A stretch of DNA of 64,000 bases from Semisulcospira habei (taxonomy: Eukaryota; Mollusca; Gastropoda; Semisulcospiridae), in NCBI GenBank assembly GCA_036245525.1, contig BTPG01000004.1:14130843-14194842 (forward strand), written 5' to 3'. Positions 34,090 to 44,624 of this stretch are shown in pieces. Below the pieces are notes generated by a model that saw only the letters and a list, made by a program, of their open reading frames with translations, was not told the origin of the DNA and did not search any database. A program made the translations under genes and the position numbers. Positions within the stretch are counted from its first letter, which is position 1, and each line of letters opens with the position of its first letter.

Positions 34090-34294
34090 AGCTTCAAATC
34101 TGTTCACTGCCATAATTCTATGCAAGCTACATTACAGTACTTACAGATGAGGACATAGACCAATGGCTTTAGTTCAAGGGTGGTGCCACAATAGCTTGGC
34201 GCCTAGAGGCACCAAGCTATTCTGGCACTAACCCTTGGACTATTTCAGTTACACTAGTTGCACACACTGGTGTATTCCGAATGATAAGGGTTAA
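34090..34294. mobile_element. Diverged class A foldback
   Basis: Hairpin TAGTTCAAGGGTGGTGCC...GGCACTAACCCTTGGACTA around AGCTTGGCGCCTAGAGGCAC, ending in GGGTTAA at 34288-34294. The left terminus cannot be placed. Confidence 0.65.
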
Positions 34295-34854
34295 TATTCA
34301 AAATGCTCTGTTGCTGTTTGTCTGAAACTCCAGAGTACCCCAAAACACACAAAAAAAAGTCCTTTAATTTCCAGAATACATTATGTTGATTCTCACATCA
34401 ATGCCATGATAAACTGTTTTGCTTCAAAAGGACAAAACGCAGCAATGTTTAAACGATTTCCTCTGTAAAAATCATAATCGAAAGGTTTCGGGCCAGTGTT
34501 TATTGAATTTTGCACCATACTATGTAAAGAATGTTAAAGCACACATACACATTTAAGTTGGGAAAAAAAATTAATGTGAAAAAGAAGTATTCCATGAACT
34601 TGACCTTATTACAGACGCCTACTGTTGTGAAGACACCCATTTTGACTGTAATGCCAGTTTCATTTGTGTGAGAGAGACACCCACCCACTTTATTGGCAGA
34701 AACCCATTTTTTTCGGCATCTAGTGGCTCTGTTTCTAGAAAATGTCTATTTTATTTTAAGTTATAGAGCTTAGTTATAATGTGAGTTCTAAACATTGGCA
34801 TCAATTCCAGAGCCCTAGAATAAATAGAAATATGGGAACCCATTTTTACATGAA
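34295..34854. other. Intergenic, nothing recognised
   Basis: AT-rich sequence without ORF features or repeats seen elsewhere in the window. Confidence 0.55.
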
Positions 34855-34889
34855 ATGCTAGGTAACCCACTCTGATGGTTGCGTCTCCC

Positions 34890-34921
<32 letters not shown>

Positions 34922-35032
34922 CGTGTGCGTGTGCGTGTGCGTGCGCGTGCGCGTGCGTGTTCGTGTGCGTGTGCGTGTGCGTGCGTGTGCGTGTGCGCGT
35001 GCGCGTGCGTGTGCGCGTGCGCGTGCGCGTGC

Positions 35033-35085
<53 letters not shown>

Positions 35086-35351
35086 GACTAGAGTCCGCGT
35101 TTGAGAACGGACAAGCATTAAAATTGTAGGATTATGTCCCTAAAAGAATTGTCTCGAGACTTTTCGATTTTCTTTTATTAAGATGCTCATTGGCGAGAAA
35201 ATGGCCGTTTCATAAATAACCGGTTGATCCACACTGGAGTCCTTAATTTTTCTTATTTTTACTAGATATTTTGCAAATAGCTAGATCAAAGGGAAATATT
35301 GAATGAGTTCGTTAACCGGCATTGCACCTTTAGAAGGTTTGAGTGATAATG

Positions 35352-35353
<2 letters not shown>

Positions 35354-35432
<79 letters not shown>
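35354..35432. repeat. (TA)n microsatellite
   Basis: About 39 uninterrupted TA units, a potential cruciform or fragile site. Confidence 0.95.
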
Positions 35433-35440
<8 letters not shown>

Positions 35441-35490
35441 CCGAAAAACGTTAATAATTAATATATAATATAATTATTAACGTTTTTCGG
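35441..35490. other. 20-bp-arm perfect hairpin next to (TA)n
   Basis: CCGAAAAACGTTAATAATTA at 35441-35460 and its exact complement at 35471-35490 around a 10-base AT loop. Confidence 0.9.
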
Positions 35491-35514
35491 AATAATTTCA
35501 CGAATTATATGGGT

Positions 35515-35860
35515 TAATCGTAAAACAATGACTCTTTTTTTACGAAAAAAATATACTTCGCATTAATAATCGCATGATTTTTCGTAGACGGTATTTACAT
35601 AAGCCTGCAGTTTGTCTCGGCTGTCGGGTAAGGTTAGGTCAATTGTGACCTGTATGTGATCAGGTTTGAAAAACAGACAATTTTCTGTAAAGAGTCATTT
35701 GTAAAACAGCTAACATAACTTTATTTTTTCTTTTACGAAAAAACCCGCTATCTTCTCATTAATACCCGCATGATTTTTCATAAAGTGTTTGCATAAGCAT
35801 GCTGTTTGTCCCGACCCTAGGGTAGGATTAGGTCGAAATTGTGACCTGTTGTACGCAATA
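35515..35860 (+). repeat. ~170-bp imperfect tandem duplication
   Basis: Both halves carry TTTTACGAAAAAA, CATTAATA, CGCATGATTTTTC, a GTTTGTC segment, GGGTA then GGTTAGGTC/GATTAGGTC, and TTGTGACCTGT, at about 35535-35655 and 35735-35855. Confidence 0.75.
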
Positions 35861-36457
35861 GACATGAAAACGAGCAAGAAAATTGCCAAGTTTGATCCTC
35901 TGATACGTCAAATGTTAGTACTGCGATAAGTGACGAATAACAACATCAATATGAACACGGCGTCGTGGGACTAATTATGCCATGACGTCAAGCTTGAAGT
36001 GACGTCATTTCGCTGCTCGTGCTATTATTCTTCTTCAGAATAGCTATGCTACGCCAGACCACAGAGCTTACGAATGGCGGGAGTGTCCGTCTTTATATCT
36101 GTGTGCCAGTGTGTGTGGATCAGAGGGTGGGTTTAAAGTAGAAGGAGATGGATTCCTGTCGCAACTAATGAAGCGCCGTGTGTCCGTCTTTATTTGTGTG
36201 CGCCGAAGTGTGTGTTGATCTGAGGTTGGCTTAGAGAGGAGGGAAATGGACCAGCATAATAAGCCTAAAAATATGAACAATTCTGAATGTTCCTAAAAGA
36301 TAAACGCATCTGAACTCCAAACAATACGGGTAGACTTTGGGATGGAAACCTCGTCTTTTTTTTTTTAATGGGTGTGGTGTGAAAAACGTTTCCGAAGTTG
36401 ACGCGGACATTCGATTAAATCGGAACACCTCGTATCTAGTTAGAGTTCTTCCGCAGC

Positions 36458-36501
36458 AAGAAATATAGGTCTACCGTCTAGAAATATAGGTCTACCGTCT
36501 A
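36458..36501 (+). repeat. 21-bp direct duplication
   Basis: AGAAATATAGGTCTACCGTC plus T occurs twice back to back. Confidence 0.9.
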
Positions 36502-36702
36502 CAATGAGCAAATGTCTGTAAATAGAATAGCATAAACCGCCACGTTAGTGTTCCTAACAAGAGACAGAAGACGACAGTAAAAACTTAAGGTGCAGACGAA
36601 AAAATTGATGATGTAATAAATGAATGCGCGTCCGTTTCACGGTTGTGGTCGCTAGGGGTAGCCATTCCGTTGTTAGGTACATCTCACATTGCGGCTCCAC
36701 TA

Positions 36703-37271
36703 TCGTTGTAAACGCCCTGCCAATGGTACAAAAGGCATACCTCGCAGTCCGCTGAATAACTGACTATCGTGAGGTTGTAAATGCCCTGCCAATGGTACAA
36801 AAGGCATACCTCGCAGTCCGCAGAATAACTGACTATCGTGAGGTTGTAAATGCCCTGCCAATGGTACAAAAGGCATACCTCGCAGTCCGCAGAATAACTG
36901 ACTATCGTGAGGTTGTAAATGCCCTGCCAATGGTACAAAAGGCATACCTCGCAGTACGCAGAATAACTGACTATCGTGAGGTTGTAAATGCCCTGCCAAT
37001 GGTACAAAAGGTATACCTCGCAGTCCGCAGAATAACTGACTATCGTGAGGTTGTAAATGCCCTGCCAATGGTACAAAAGGCATACCTCGCAGTCCGCAGA
37101 ATAACTGACTATCGTGAGGTTGTAAATGCCCTGCCAATGGTACAAAAGGCATACCTCGCAGTCCGCAGAATAACTGACTATCGTGAGGTTGTAAATGCCC
37201 TGCCAATGGTACAAAAGGCATACCTCGCAGTCCGCAGAATAACTGACTATCGTGAGGTTGTAAATGCCTGT
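36703..37271 (+). repeat. 69-bp tandem array, about 8 copies
   Basis: The unit is GTTGTAAATGCCCTGCCAAT, GGTACAAAAGGCATACCTCG, CAGTCCGCAGAATAACTGAC, TATCGTGAG. Copies differ by at most a base or two. Since 69 is a multiple of 3, repeated 23-residue ORFs appear on both strands. They are periodic artefacts without start context or domain. The same unit forms a second array at 38530-38803. Confidence 0.95.
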
Positions 37272-38529
37272 AACGCACGCAGACTTGCCCTCAGTCGTAC
37301 GCACAGACTCTCACGCAACAGACGCATACACCGCCACTGACTCAGACGGGCGCATTCATGCGGTAAAACACAACACACGGGCTCCCTTTCTAAAGTAACC
37401 TTTATACACTATAACAGAAAAGAAACGCTTTAAAGACTATCAAACTATATATACAAGGCTCTCTATCACACACTCAAATCACAGTATCTTTGCCAGGCTA
37501 GGTTTTAGTCTCTCAATGTCTCCAACCTGTTTGATGTTGTTGCCTGGTTACGTTGGTCCTTCTCACGTCTAGGCGTGAAAGTCCTTCGTCGTACGCGTAT
37601 CGCCGTCCTGTCTCTTTGGGCACGGACGTCCTCGTTCTCGTACGGTACACTCAGTTCTCGCTTGGACTTGGGTGTCTTGGTTCCCAGTCAGACTCACTCT
37701 CAGAAGAGCTGGAGGGATGACCTCACGTAGGTCCCACCTGCGACTCGACGTCTCGGCGTCTGTCTTCCACTCTCGTTACAAGAACTCTGAATAGACAATA
37801 AAAGTCCCAACGTAACACTTGCTAAACACACAACATATTGGAACAATGAGAAACGTCACGTAACCTAGCTGATACAAATAACTCCCACGTTCATTCACAC
37901 ACACACACACGTGCTTCATAAACTATTTCCGTATCACCCCCATATCTCTATCACTATCTTGAAACAGACTATAGCCTAACTGACACTCTTGCTATACATT
38001 ACTCTATACCCTGGAAAAGACTATGCTTAACCAGCCACGTACTATCTTCATAGCGGCTTAGACATTCACACTTCATATTCCTTTAGTCATCTATCTCGGT
38101 AACAACTATACAAAACACCGGTTACTTCACCGAATTCTAAACATACATAACTAAACCAAACCGGAACACCGCTATACAACCACATTAATCTTACCACGCA
38201 TACTGTCTTTAACTAAACAACTATCAATACTACATTTATATAAACATACCTGAAATCTAGGCTTCAGAGTCTTGGAATGCGGGCTAGGTCACACAACCGT
38301 TCCATACGACAAAACAGCCCGCACTCCCGATTCAGACCTCTGACAGACACAGCTTCCGCCTAGAACTCACTAAACATTACTCACTAAAATCCCGTGCTAA
38401 CCATGTCTCAAAGATTCCACATGGACAGCAGGCCCCACGGACTATCGGCACAAACAAACCGTTAACAAAAACCCGTACCGTACTAATCCTAGTGTGCGAG
38501 CACTATGCACGAGCATAGAGCTTCATCAC
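37272..38529. other. 1.26-kb spacer between two 69-bp arrays
   Basis: No ORF of note on either strand and no match to other repeats in the window. CA-rich and ACT-rich on the plus strand. Together with the two identical-unit arrays in the same orientation it may form one mobile unit; no terminal repeats or target duplication were found. Confidence 0.6.
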
Positions 38530-38803
38530 AATGCCTTGCCAATGGTACAAAAGGCATACCTCGCAGTCCGCAGAATAACTGACTATCGTGAGGTTGTAAA
38601 TGCCCTGCCAATGGTACAAAAGGCATACCTCGCAGTCCGCAGAATAACTGACTATCGTGAGGTTGTAAATGCCCTGCCAATGGTACAAAAGGCATACCTC
38701 GCAGTCCGCAGAATAACTGACTATCGTGAGGTTGTAAATGCCCTGCCAATGGTACAAAAGGCATACCTCGCAGTCCGCAGAATAACTGACTATCGTGAGG
38801 TTG
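38530..38803 (+). repeat. 69-bp tandem array, 4 copies
   Basis: Same unit and same orientation as 36703-37271, nearly identical in sequence. It ends at GTGAGGTTGC. Confidence 0.95.
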
Positions 38804-38809
38804 CGTTTG

Positions 38810-39022
38810 AAAAGAACGACTCCAAACAGCAAACGAGAGCGAAATCACGGCGGAGGGACAACGTACCAAACATCTCCAAGAGGCAGAGATCCTCATGAGC
38901 CCGGATGGCTCATGAGGATCTATGCCTCTTGGAGATGTTTGGAGTGTTGTCTATGCTTTTGGAACAAGCTGGTTATTCGCCCTTGATTTCGTGCTCTTTC
39001 GTTGTTGGTAGTCGTTCTTTGC
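38810..39022. mobile_element. Long foldback element with class C core
   Basis: The core (38866-38942) is a near-perfect hairpin CCAAACATCTCCAAGAGGC...GCCTCTTGGAGATGTTTGG around CGGAT. Weaker complementarity continues outward: GACAAC/GTTGTC, GCGAAATCAC with GATTTCGTGC, and AGAACGACT/AGTCGTTCT near the ends. It abuts the second 69-bp array. Confidence 0.7.
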
Positions 39023-39325
39023 ACACTAAGCCTGGCTTATTTTGCGCTGTGCTAACATCTTATTATCGACGCAATTTTCAAACTCTAAATTGCGCGGACA
39101 AAAAAAAGTCAGACGCGATAATGGCGCCTGGTGGCCGCCTTCCCCATTAAGCTAACGGCCATCAGGCTGGCAACAAGCCAAGGGTCTTGTTCTCATTAGG
39201 CCTGATTGCCGCTGAGTCGGGAAAGTCTAGCCACTCTCTAGTGATAATATTTCGTCTGCGAAAATCACCTGCGATGTTTGCAATATATCTCAGCAGAACA
39301 AACCCCTCCCTCCCTCCGAGCAAAA
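39023..39325. other. Intergenic, nothing recognised
   Basis: No gene or recurring repeat identified. Confidence 0.55.
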
Positions 39326-39381
39326 GGTATAGATTCGCATGAGCCCTGCACGGGCTCATGAGGATCTATATCTCTTGCTGA
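39326..39381. mobile_element. Class C hairpin, core only
   Basis: AAAAGGTATAGATTCGCATG...CATGAGGATCTATATCTCTT around GAGCCCTGCACGGGCTC. The terminal TTAA ends of class C are not visible. Confidence 0.7.
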
Positions 39382-39568
39382 CGATGATTTCCAGCTGCTC
39401 CTTAGAATGTATGCACGTGTTGCGTCCGGTGTGGAGTATGACCGTGTGATGGGGGTGTTGGTATATTTAGATATTTAGCTAATGATGCTCACTGGACGGA
39501 ATACTAGCTGTAAATTGTTACCTTGCGTCATCAGCTTTTTTTGCCCTCCATGTTGCATTGTCAGACGT

Positions 39569-39622
39569 TTAACTCATTTAGTCGCGGCAAGCCGCATCCG
39601 GATGCGCGGCTGAACGAGTTAA
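39569..39622. mobile_element. Short class B-like TTAA foldback
   Basis: TTAACTCATTTAGTCGCGGC and GCGCGGCTGAACGAGTTAA with a GCATCCGGATGC palindrome. Its right TTAA (39619-39622) is also the left TTAA of the next element. Confidence 0.75.
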
Positions 39623-39812
39623 CCCTTTCAGTGCCATCTGACGCAGGCCGTGTTTCTGCACTCTTCGTTGCTTCAACACCAAAAAGAAGTGGCTGTCCTA
39701 AGAACACGGATTTAAAGTGGTCTCAGCAAGAGCCACTGCGTGGGCTCATGAGGATCTATGCCTCTTGCAGTTGCGTGGTGTGCAGATTTTGTGGGCACTG
39801 AACGGGGTGAAG
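39619..39812. mobile_element. Class C TTAA foldback MITE with damaged hairpin
   Basis: TTAACCCTTTCAGTGCC at the left and GGGCACTGAACGGGGTGAAG at the right. The hairpin has lost most of its left arm (CAGCAAGAGCCACTGCG), while the right arm GAGGATCTATGCCTCTTGC remains. Confidence 0.8.
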
Positions 39813-39973
39813 TGAAAAATTTAATGACGTCACAAACACGTACAGAGGGACAAAGCCTGTTTGTTCTATCAGGCGGGACGAAAAGGTACACTGGCTATCC
39901 GTGAACACGTGGGGATATGGTGGAACTTCCCTGAACGTGAAGAAATGTGCACTACACAGTTCCCAGAGTCAAA

Positions 39974-39976
<3 letters not shown>

Positions 39977-40017
<41 letters not shown>
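39977..40017. repeat. (AG)n microsatellite
   Basis: About 20 AG units. Confidence 0.9.
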
Positions 40018-40018
<1 letters not shown>

Positions 40019-40255
40019 TCTCGATGACCAGCAACCGCCTCTATGAATTGTCTCGGTTTGAGGTCTGACCATCTACCCACCCTCTCCCCAACCGAAACTA
40101 AAATTTAAATTTAAAATAAATGGCCACTCTGCACTGTGAAGGCAAAAAACAGTTATCCGTCTTTGCGAAAAGCAGGATTTTATTGTATCAGAATGGAACT
40201 GTTGCTGTTCACAAACACGGACTTGTTCTCTTTTGCCTTCACAGAACATACCTCT

Positions 40256-40315
<60 letters not shown>

Positions 40316-40528
40316 GCACGCACACACACACACGCACGCACGCGGCACACACACACACGCACGCACACACACAAACACGCGCTCGCGCACAAACGCACAT
40401 GCACACGCACGCACACACACACATACGCACACACAAACACGCACACACAAACACGCACACACAAACACACACGCATGTACTCACACACAGACACACACAC
40501 ACACACATACAAACGCACACACGCACCA
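40256..40528. repeat. (CA)n-rich microsatellite, interrupted
   Basis: Pure CA then CA mixed with CGCA and AAACACGCACA units. Long Cys/Val and His/Thr ORFs on both strands come from this periodicity. Confidence 0.95.
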
Positions 40529-40808
40529 CCATAACCACCGGCAAAACTAGCACCACCACTCGCCTCGTCCCCTCCAGCACCCCTCCCGACCCACTGCCCG
40601 TCCAATTCCCCCACACTATCACCAGACCACAAACAGGCATCACCAACGCCACCACAGCCCTTCTTCATTCGCGTGCACGATGTGGCCTCTGTTGACGACT
40701 AAAGCCTGACTAACAGACGTTTGCGTTCTTATACAATACATTAATGACACGTCCTTAGCCTGAGGACGCCGGCCGCGGGGAAGATACACGGTAGGCAACA
40801 AGATTTCG

Positions 40809-40872
40809 GCCCAAGTCGGCCGCAGTGGGCCCGCGCACGACCGTGCGCGGGCCCACTGTAGCCGACTTCGGG
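40809..40872. other. GC-rich foldback hairpin, not TTAA type
   Basis: Arms 40809-40839 and 40843-40872: AAGTCGGCCGCAGTGGGCCC and GCGCACG pair with the mirrored GGGCCCACTGTAGCCGACTT with one or two mismatches. No TTAA flanks and no second copy in the window. Confidence 0.85.
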
Positions 40873-40899
40873 TCAAAAGTCTTTTGTTTCAGTGGCATA

Positions 40900-41873
40900 T
40901 TAGTCACTGGGGGGCGGGGAGGAGGGGGGAGGGGGCATTCATTTGTCCGGAAGGCCCCTGACCGCAACGAAGTATTTTTTTATGAAGAATGCGAACTCTC
41001 ATCGACCTCCACTTTGTTCATGTTCCCAGGTTTCTAAAAATAGCTCATGCTGCGAGTTGACTGCCCGTATACACCCCCCCCCCCACCCCACACACCTACC
41101 CAAACATCACACACAAACACGCACGCAGGCGCACACGCACACACAAACCTCTATTCACGTTGTCAGTTCCTTGCAATTAGTTCTACTGCACGACTATGAA
41201 GGAGATCGTTGCCCACAAAGGTACACAAATCCAAGAGTTTGTTCAGTTGCGCCTTATCTGACCGGCAGTGACTTTCGTACGGTCTCCCTATAATCTGTGA
41301 AACGCTGATTCACGTGACTGCAATGATTGGCCACAATGCCAGAGAGTTTTCCCGTGCTATTTTTAACCATAAACAAAATACGTCACTTTCCCTAGGATTG
41401 TACGAGAATGAAGACTATTTACTCAGGCATAGTTTGTCAATAATTAATAGCTTTGTGTTATTGTGATTATATTTCACGCGTTCACTATCAATACTTACTT
41501 TATAGAAAAAAATCATGTTTTATTTTTTATTATTTTTTTTTAATTTTTTTTTTTAAAGCTGCGCATTCACTTTCGGGGGTCATAATTATGAAAGTTCAGC
41601 TTCCATCGCCGTCATTTGTCGCTGAGTAAGCTGAGCAATGGCACTGTTATTTCGAAGCGAACAACGTAGCCTATGACTTTCGGAGCTGTGCCAGTCAGGG
41701 GACGCAACCGGTTTCCTAATCCTGCGGTTAATCCAAGTCTTCCGGTTAGAAAGTTAAAACTGTGGTCCGGTCCGTGTGTTTCACTTGGGTCGCACGACTT
41801 GAATAGAAGCTCAAGCGACCAAAATGACAAATCTCTAAACATTTATTGATTTCGGTGTCTTTCTCGAAGTATG
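40900..41873. other. Intergenic, nothing recognised
   Basis: G-rich run near 40911-40935, C/CA tract near 41070-41150 and AT-rich sequence near 41500-41560. No gene signs. Confidence 0.55.
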
Positions 41874-42265
41874 TTAACCCCTTAACTGTCACTGGTCGCG
41901 GTTTGTGTTGTTAACCCTATTGGACCCGGAACCCTGCCGCAGGAGATGGATTGATCATGATAATTCAAGGTTTGTGCCAGATGAGCTTGGCGCCTGAAGG
42001 CGCCAAGCTCATCTGGCACTAACCTTGAATTATCATGAACAATCCCTCTCCTGCAACTGGTACATAGTCGTTAGGCAACACCTCCCGAATTTGAGAAATG
42101 GGACCTTGGAGCTAAAAGGGTTAAAATCTTTAACGACAAAGAGACCACGCCACCCAAGGACCAGGGGCACAAGCTGGGGTCAGCAAGAGACATTAATCTT
42201 CATGAGCCCCTGCAACTGCGGGGGCCCATTTAGATCAATGTATCGTGCAGTTGGACTGTGCTTAA
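41874..42265. mobile_element. Class C TTAA foldback containing a class A foldback
   Basis: Left end TTAACCCCTTAACTGTCACT. At 41911 it is interrupted by a class A element and resumes after 42124 with ATCTTTAACGACAAAGAGAC and the diverged hairpin GCAAGAGACATTAATCTTC...GCGGGGGCCCATTTAGATC. The right end may be the TTAA at 42262-42265. Confidence 0.65.
41911..42124. mobile_element. Class A TTAA foldback MITE nested in class C
   Basis: TTAACCCTATTGGACCCGG at the left, GAGCTAAAAGGGTTAA at the right, both with TTAA. Hairpin around AGCTTGGCGCCTGAAGGCGC with mirrored ATGATAATTCAAGG arms. Confidence 0.85.
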
Positions 42266-42371
42266 AATACCATTACGCATAAATCCCAAGACACGTTTCA
42301 GCGCCATTTGTGTTTGTTATGTCTTGTTGACACACCTAATGAACTTCAACAGCAATTGGGACAGGCAGTGC

Positions 42372-42420
42372 CGCCGTGAGATGACCTTAGTTGCCTGCTC
42401 GGCGTTAAACCCAAATAACA
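42372..42420 (+). mobile_element. Tail-only retro-insertion (class G stem-loop)
   Basis: GCCGCCGTGAGATGACCTTA, GTTGCCTGCTCGGCGTTAAA, CCCAAATAACAAC is flanked by GGGACAGGCAG on the left and TTGGACAGGCAG on the right. That is a target-site duplication of about 11 bases. Only the last ~45 bases of a longer element were inserted, the expected product of extreme 5' truncation in target-primed reverse transcription. Confidence 0.7.
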
Positions 42421-42824
42421 ACTAACTTGGACAGGCAGCAACAGCTCATGAGTAATCGCACTTATTTATTCTGTGCAGACGTTAGCGTTTCTAACTATGT
42501 TTAGCTTTTTCTCGTACTGATAACACTGTATTTATAGAAAGGAGTGAAGTCATTGTCCTGTTACTTGATATTAAGACGACGTGTGCTGAACGGGATCCCC
42601 CAGTGTCCAAATGAACCATAACTAGACCTGTGTGTGTAGCGTTCCGTAACCGTTTGTTACAGAAGTGTATCTTTGAACAGTGACGGCGGTAGTGGGCCTT
42701 TAATATTTCTCGACACGGAAGGGGTTAAGAAGGTTTGTTATTACGTTCTGATTCTTGTTTAACCTTCTTGTTGTGAGGTGAGAGTCAGCAGAGAAGCCAC
42801 TCTGACAACAACTGAACAAGAGCG

Positions 42825-42895
42825 AAAGCAAGACACTCATTTTCGTGAGCCCCCCCCCCCCCCTTTCAACGTACAGGGGCTCATGAGGATTCCAA
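42825..42895. mobile_element. Class C hairpin remnant with C-run
   Basis: ACACTCATTTTCGTGAGCCCC, a run of C, then CAGGGGCTCATGAGGATTCC. One arm is heavily mutated. Confidence 0.5.
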
Positions 42896-42907
42896 ATTTA
42901 CCCCCAT

Positions 42908-42988
42908 TTAACTCATTCGAGACGTGCCGCCTCCGGATACGCGGCTTATGCCGCGTATCCGTAGGCGGCACGTCTGGAATGACTTCCA
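42908..42988. mobile_element. Class B TTAA foldback MITE
   Basis: TTAACTCATTCGAGACGTGC, CGCCTCCGGATACGCGGC, loop, and complementary right arm ending GGCACGTCTGGAATGACTT. The right TTAA is lost by mutation. Nearly identical to 16259-16338. Confidence 0.85.
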
Positions 42989-43039
42989 ATACCTCATGTC
43001 CCAAATTGTGAAGGTCTCACCCGAGGACTATGCACTATC

Positions 43040-43255
43040 TGCATGAGATGGATAGACCATGAAAATTCAAGGGTAGTGCCCGATTAGCTCGTCGCCCAAT
43101 GGCGCCAAGCTAAACTGGCACTACCATTGAATTATCATGGTCGATCCATTGAAGGGTAGTGCCAGATTAGCTTGGCTAAGCTAATCTGGCACTAACTTTG
43201 GATCCTTAGAATAAGCCCTTAACAAACCTTTATTACTATTAATCATGGTCGATCC
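43040..43255. mobile_element. Class A foldback with a second small hairpin
   Basis: The first hairpin (43050-43147) has GATAGACCATGAAAATTCAA and its mirror. A second shorter hairpin AGGGTAGTGCCAGATTAGCT/AGCTAATCTGGCACTAAC lies at 43150-43195, followed by another ATCATGGTCGATCCGTCTCC arm near 43234-43255. This looks like an internal duplication or a second insertion. Confidence 0.7.
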
Positions 43256-44090
43256 GTCTCCTTTTATCGGTTTTTCTTTCGCCGTTTGGTCAGACAGCAG
43301 TGCGAGATCAGAAACACACACAAAAATATCCGAGAATATCGTGCTTTCAGTACAACTAGAATAGAAACTACAGGCGGCACGGATTGTTCGTGCCCCTACC
43401 AGCACTGGTTGATGTAACCAAGGCCACATGGTTAGGAAGCACGCACAAGTCAAAGGAAGGCTTGTGTTCAGAGAATTTCCTTTCCGACATGACAAATAAT
43501 TATCAGAACAGTGGAGTAAAGATCTTGTGTGTGTGTGTGGGAGGGGTGGGGGGGGGGTTGAGGAGGCGGGTGACTAATCTAACTTTTTCGCATAAAACAA
43601 TCAACGTTAGTGATAATGGGAGGAGGGAACAAAACTGCTATTTGCGATAATAGTTTCTTTTCTTTAACGGTTTTTTATTCTTCCTTTATTTAGGGGGAAG
43701 GGGGCAGCCGTTGGGAGAGGGGGGGAGTATTTTGTCCTGCTCCCTATATATTCTTTGGTTTGGACATCTCATAAGCGAAATGCGTGTTCATTTATGTAAA
43801 ATTTAGTGATATCCATTTCACAGACTTCGGAGGCGCGGTTAGAGGTCTAAGTTTTTATAAGATTCCTGTTCCTGTGGCAATGCAAAATCATTTTAGATCT
43901 TTAAACTGCTGCACAAGACAAGCGAGTCATTGCCACCACGTGAAAGTCGGAAAAACTCACGACAATGTTCACGCGCCATCGTCATTTCTGATGCTTCCGC
44001 TGGCGTGGACGGCTGTAGGTGAACACAGGTGCGTATTATTTAGAGCTGCAACAAGCTGGGGTAAAAGATACGTGTCCACTTTGTGTATTA
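43256..44090. other. Intergenic, nothing recognised
   Basis: G-rich patches near 43530-43570 and 43690-43730; otherwise ordinary sequence with no gene or repeat recognised. Confidence 0.55.
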
Positions 44091-44094
44091 ATGC

Positions 44095-44239
44095 ACAGTA
44101 TTCATTTATTCTTCATGTTTTACATTGGCTAGAATAAATAAATACTGTGCCTGAACCCTTTTAGACCCGACAGTATTCATTTATTCTTCATGTTTTACAT
44201 TGGCTAGAATAAATAAATACTGTGCCTGAACCCTTTTAA
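44095..44239 (+). repeat. 75-bp stem-loop tandem repeat, first block
   Basis: Two copies of a unit with CAGTATTCATTTATTCT, a loop, AGAATAAATAAATACTG and GTGCCTGAACCCTTTTAGAC. The first two segments pair perfectly over 16-17 bases. Further copies at 44625-44744 and 45010-45060 are separated by SINE insertions, so the original array had about five units. Confidence 0.9.
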
Positions 44240-44622
44240 CCCCACCCGGGTCTGCCCTGGGGGACTTGGGTGGGGTTAGGTACTTTTTAGTTCCCAGGGT
44301 CACCCTGGTCAGCCCCACAGGGTGGGTTTTTCTCTCTATTCTGGGGCATGTGTTTCTGTCTACCCTTTGTCCATTCACCTGTATTTGCCTTTTTAACACT
44401 CTCCCTACTGTCTGCACTGCCTGTAGCTCTTGATATTGGATGTGTGTTGCTAAATGGTCTTAGCTTTATTTAGGCCCCATGTGTTAGGTTTATTTAATGT
44501 ATTTGACCGGCTGGCGACGTACATTCAATGTTCTGTTTAGTTTTTTTTTTTCACAAGCAGTGCAGGCACGTCTTGAGAAAGCCTTGTTGCTGTCGGGACG
44601 TTAAGCAATGTACAATCAATCA
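44240..44622 (+). mobile_element. Class E SINE, full length
   Basis: Starts CCCCACCCGGGTCTGCC and ends with the tail stem-loop and ACAATCAATCAA. Target duplication CTGAACCCTTTTA on both sides, within the 75-bp repeat. Confidence 0.92.
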
Positions 44623-44624
44623 AC

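Larger units (their letters stand above)
34855..36290 (+). repeat. CRE-containing repeat (class F), expanded copy
   Basis: Order: GT/GC microsatellite (34890-35080), ACTGGAGTCCTTAATTTTTC block, (TA)n tract (35354-35432), AT hairpin, two ~170-bp repeated blocks, TGACGTCA at 35983-35990 and 36000-36007, then GTGTCCGTCTTTATATCTGT and GCTTAGAGAGGAGGGAAATG. The first and last blocks match 7480-8060, so the middle was added here. The last block is itself partly duplicated (36080-36120 and 36175-36215). Confidence 0.65.

Noticed and set aside
36684..37340. Repeat-protein-like ORFs in the 69-bp arrays
   Set aside because: Same cause: a 69-bp unit without stops. Plus and minus frames are equally open.
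40120..40695. His/Thr- and Cys/Val-rich ORFs
   Set aside because: Translation of CA/GT microsatellite; no real protein signal. The same applies to similar ORFs at 7045-7491, 13584-13856 and 34858-35129.
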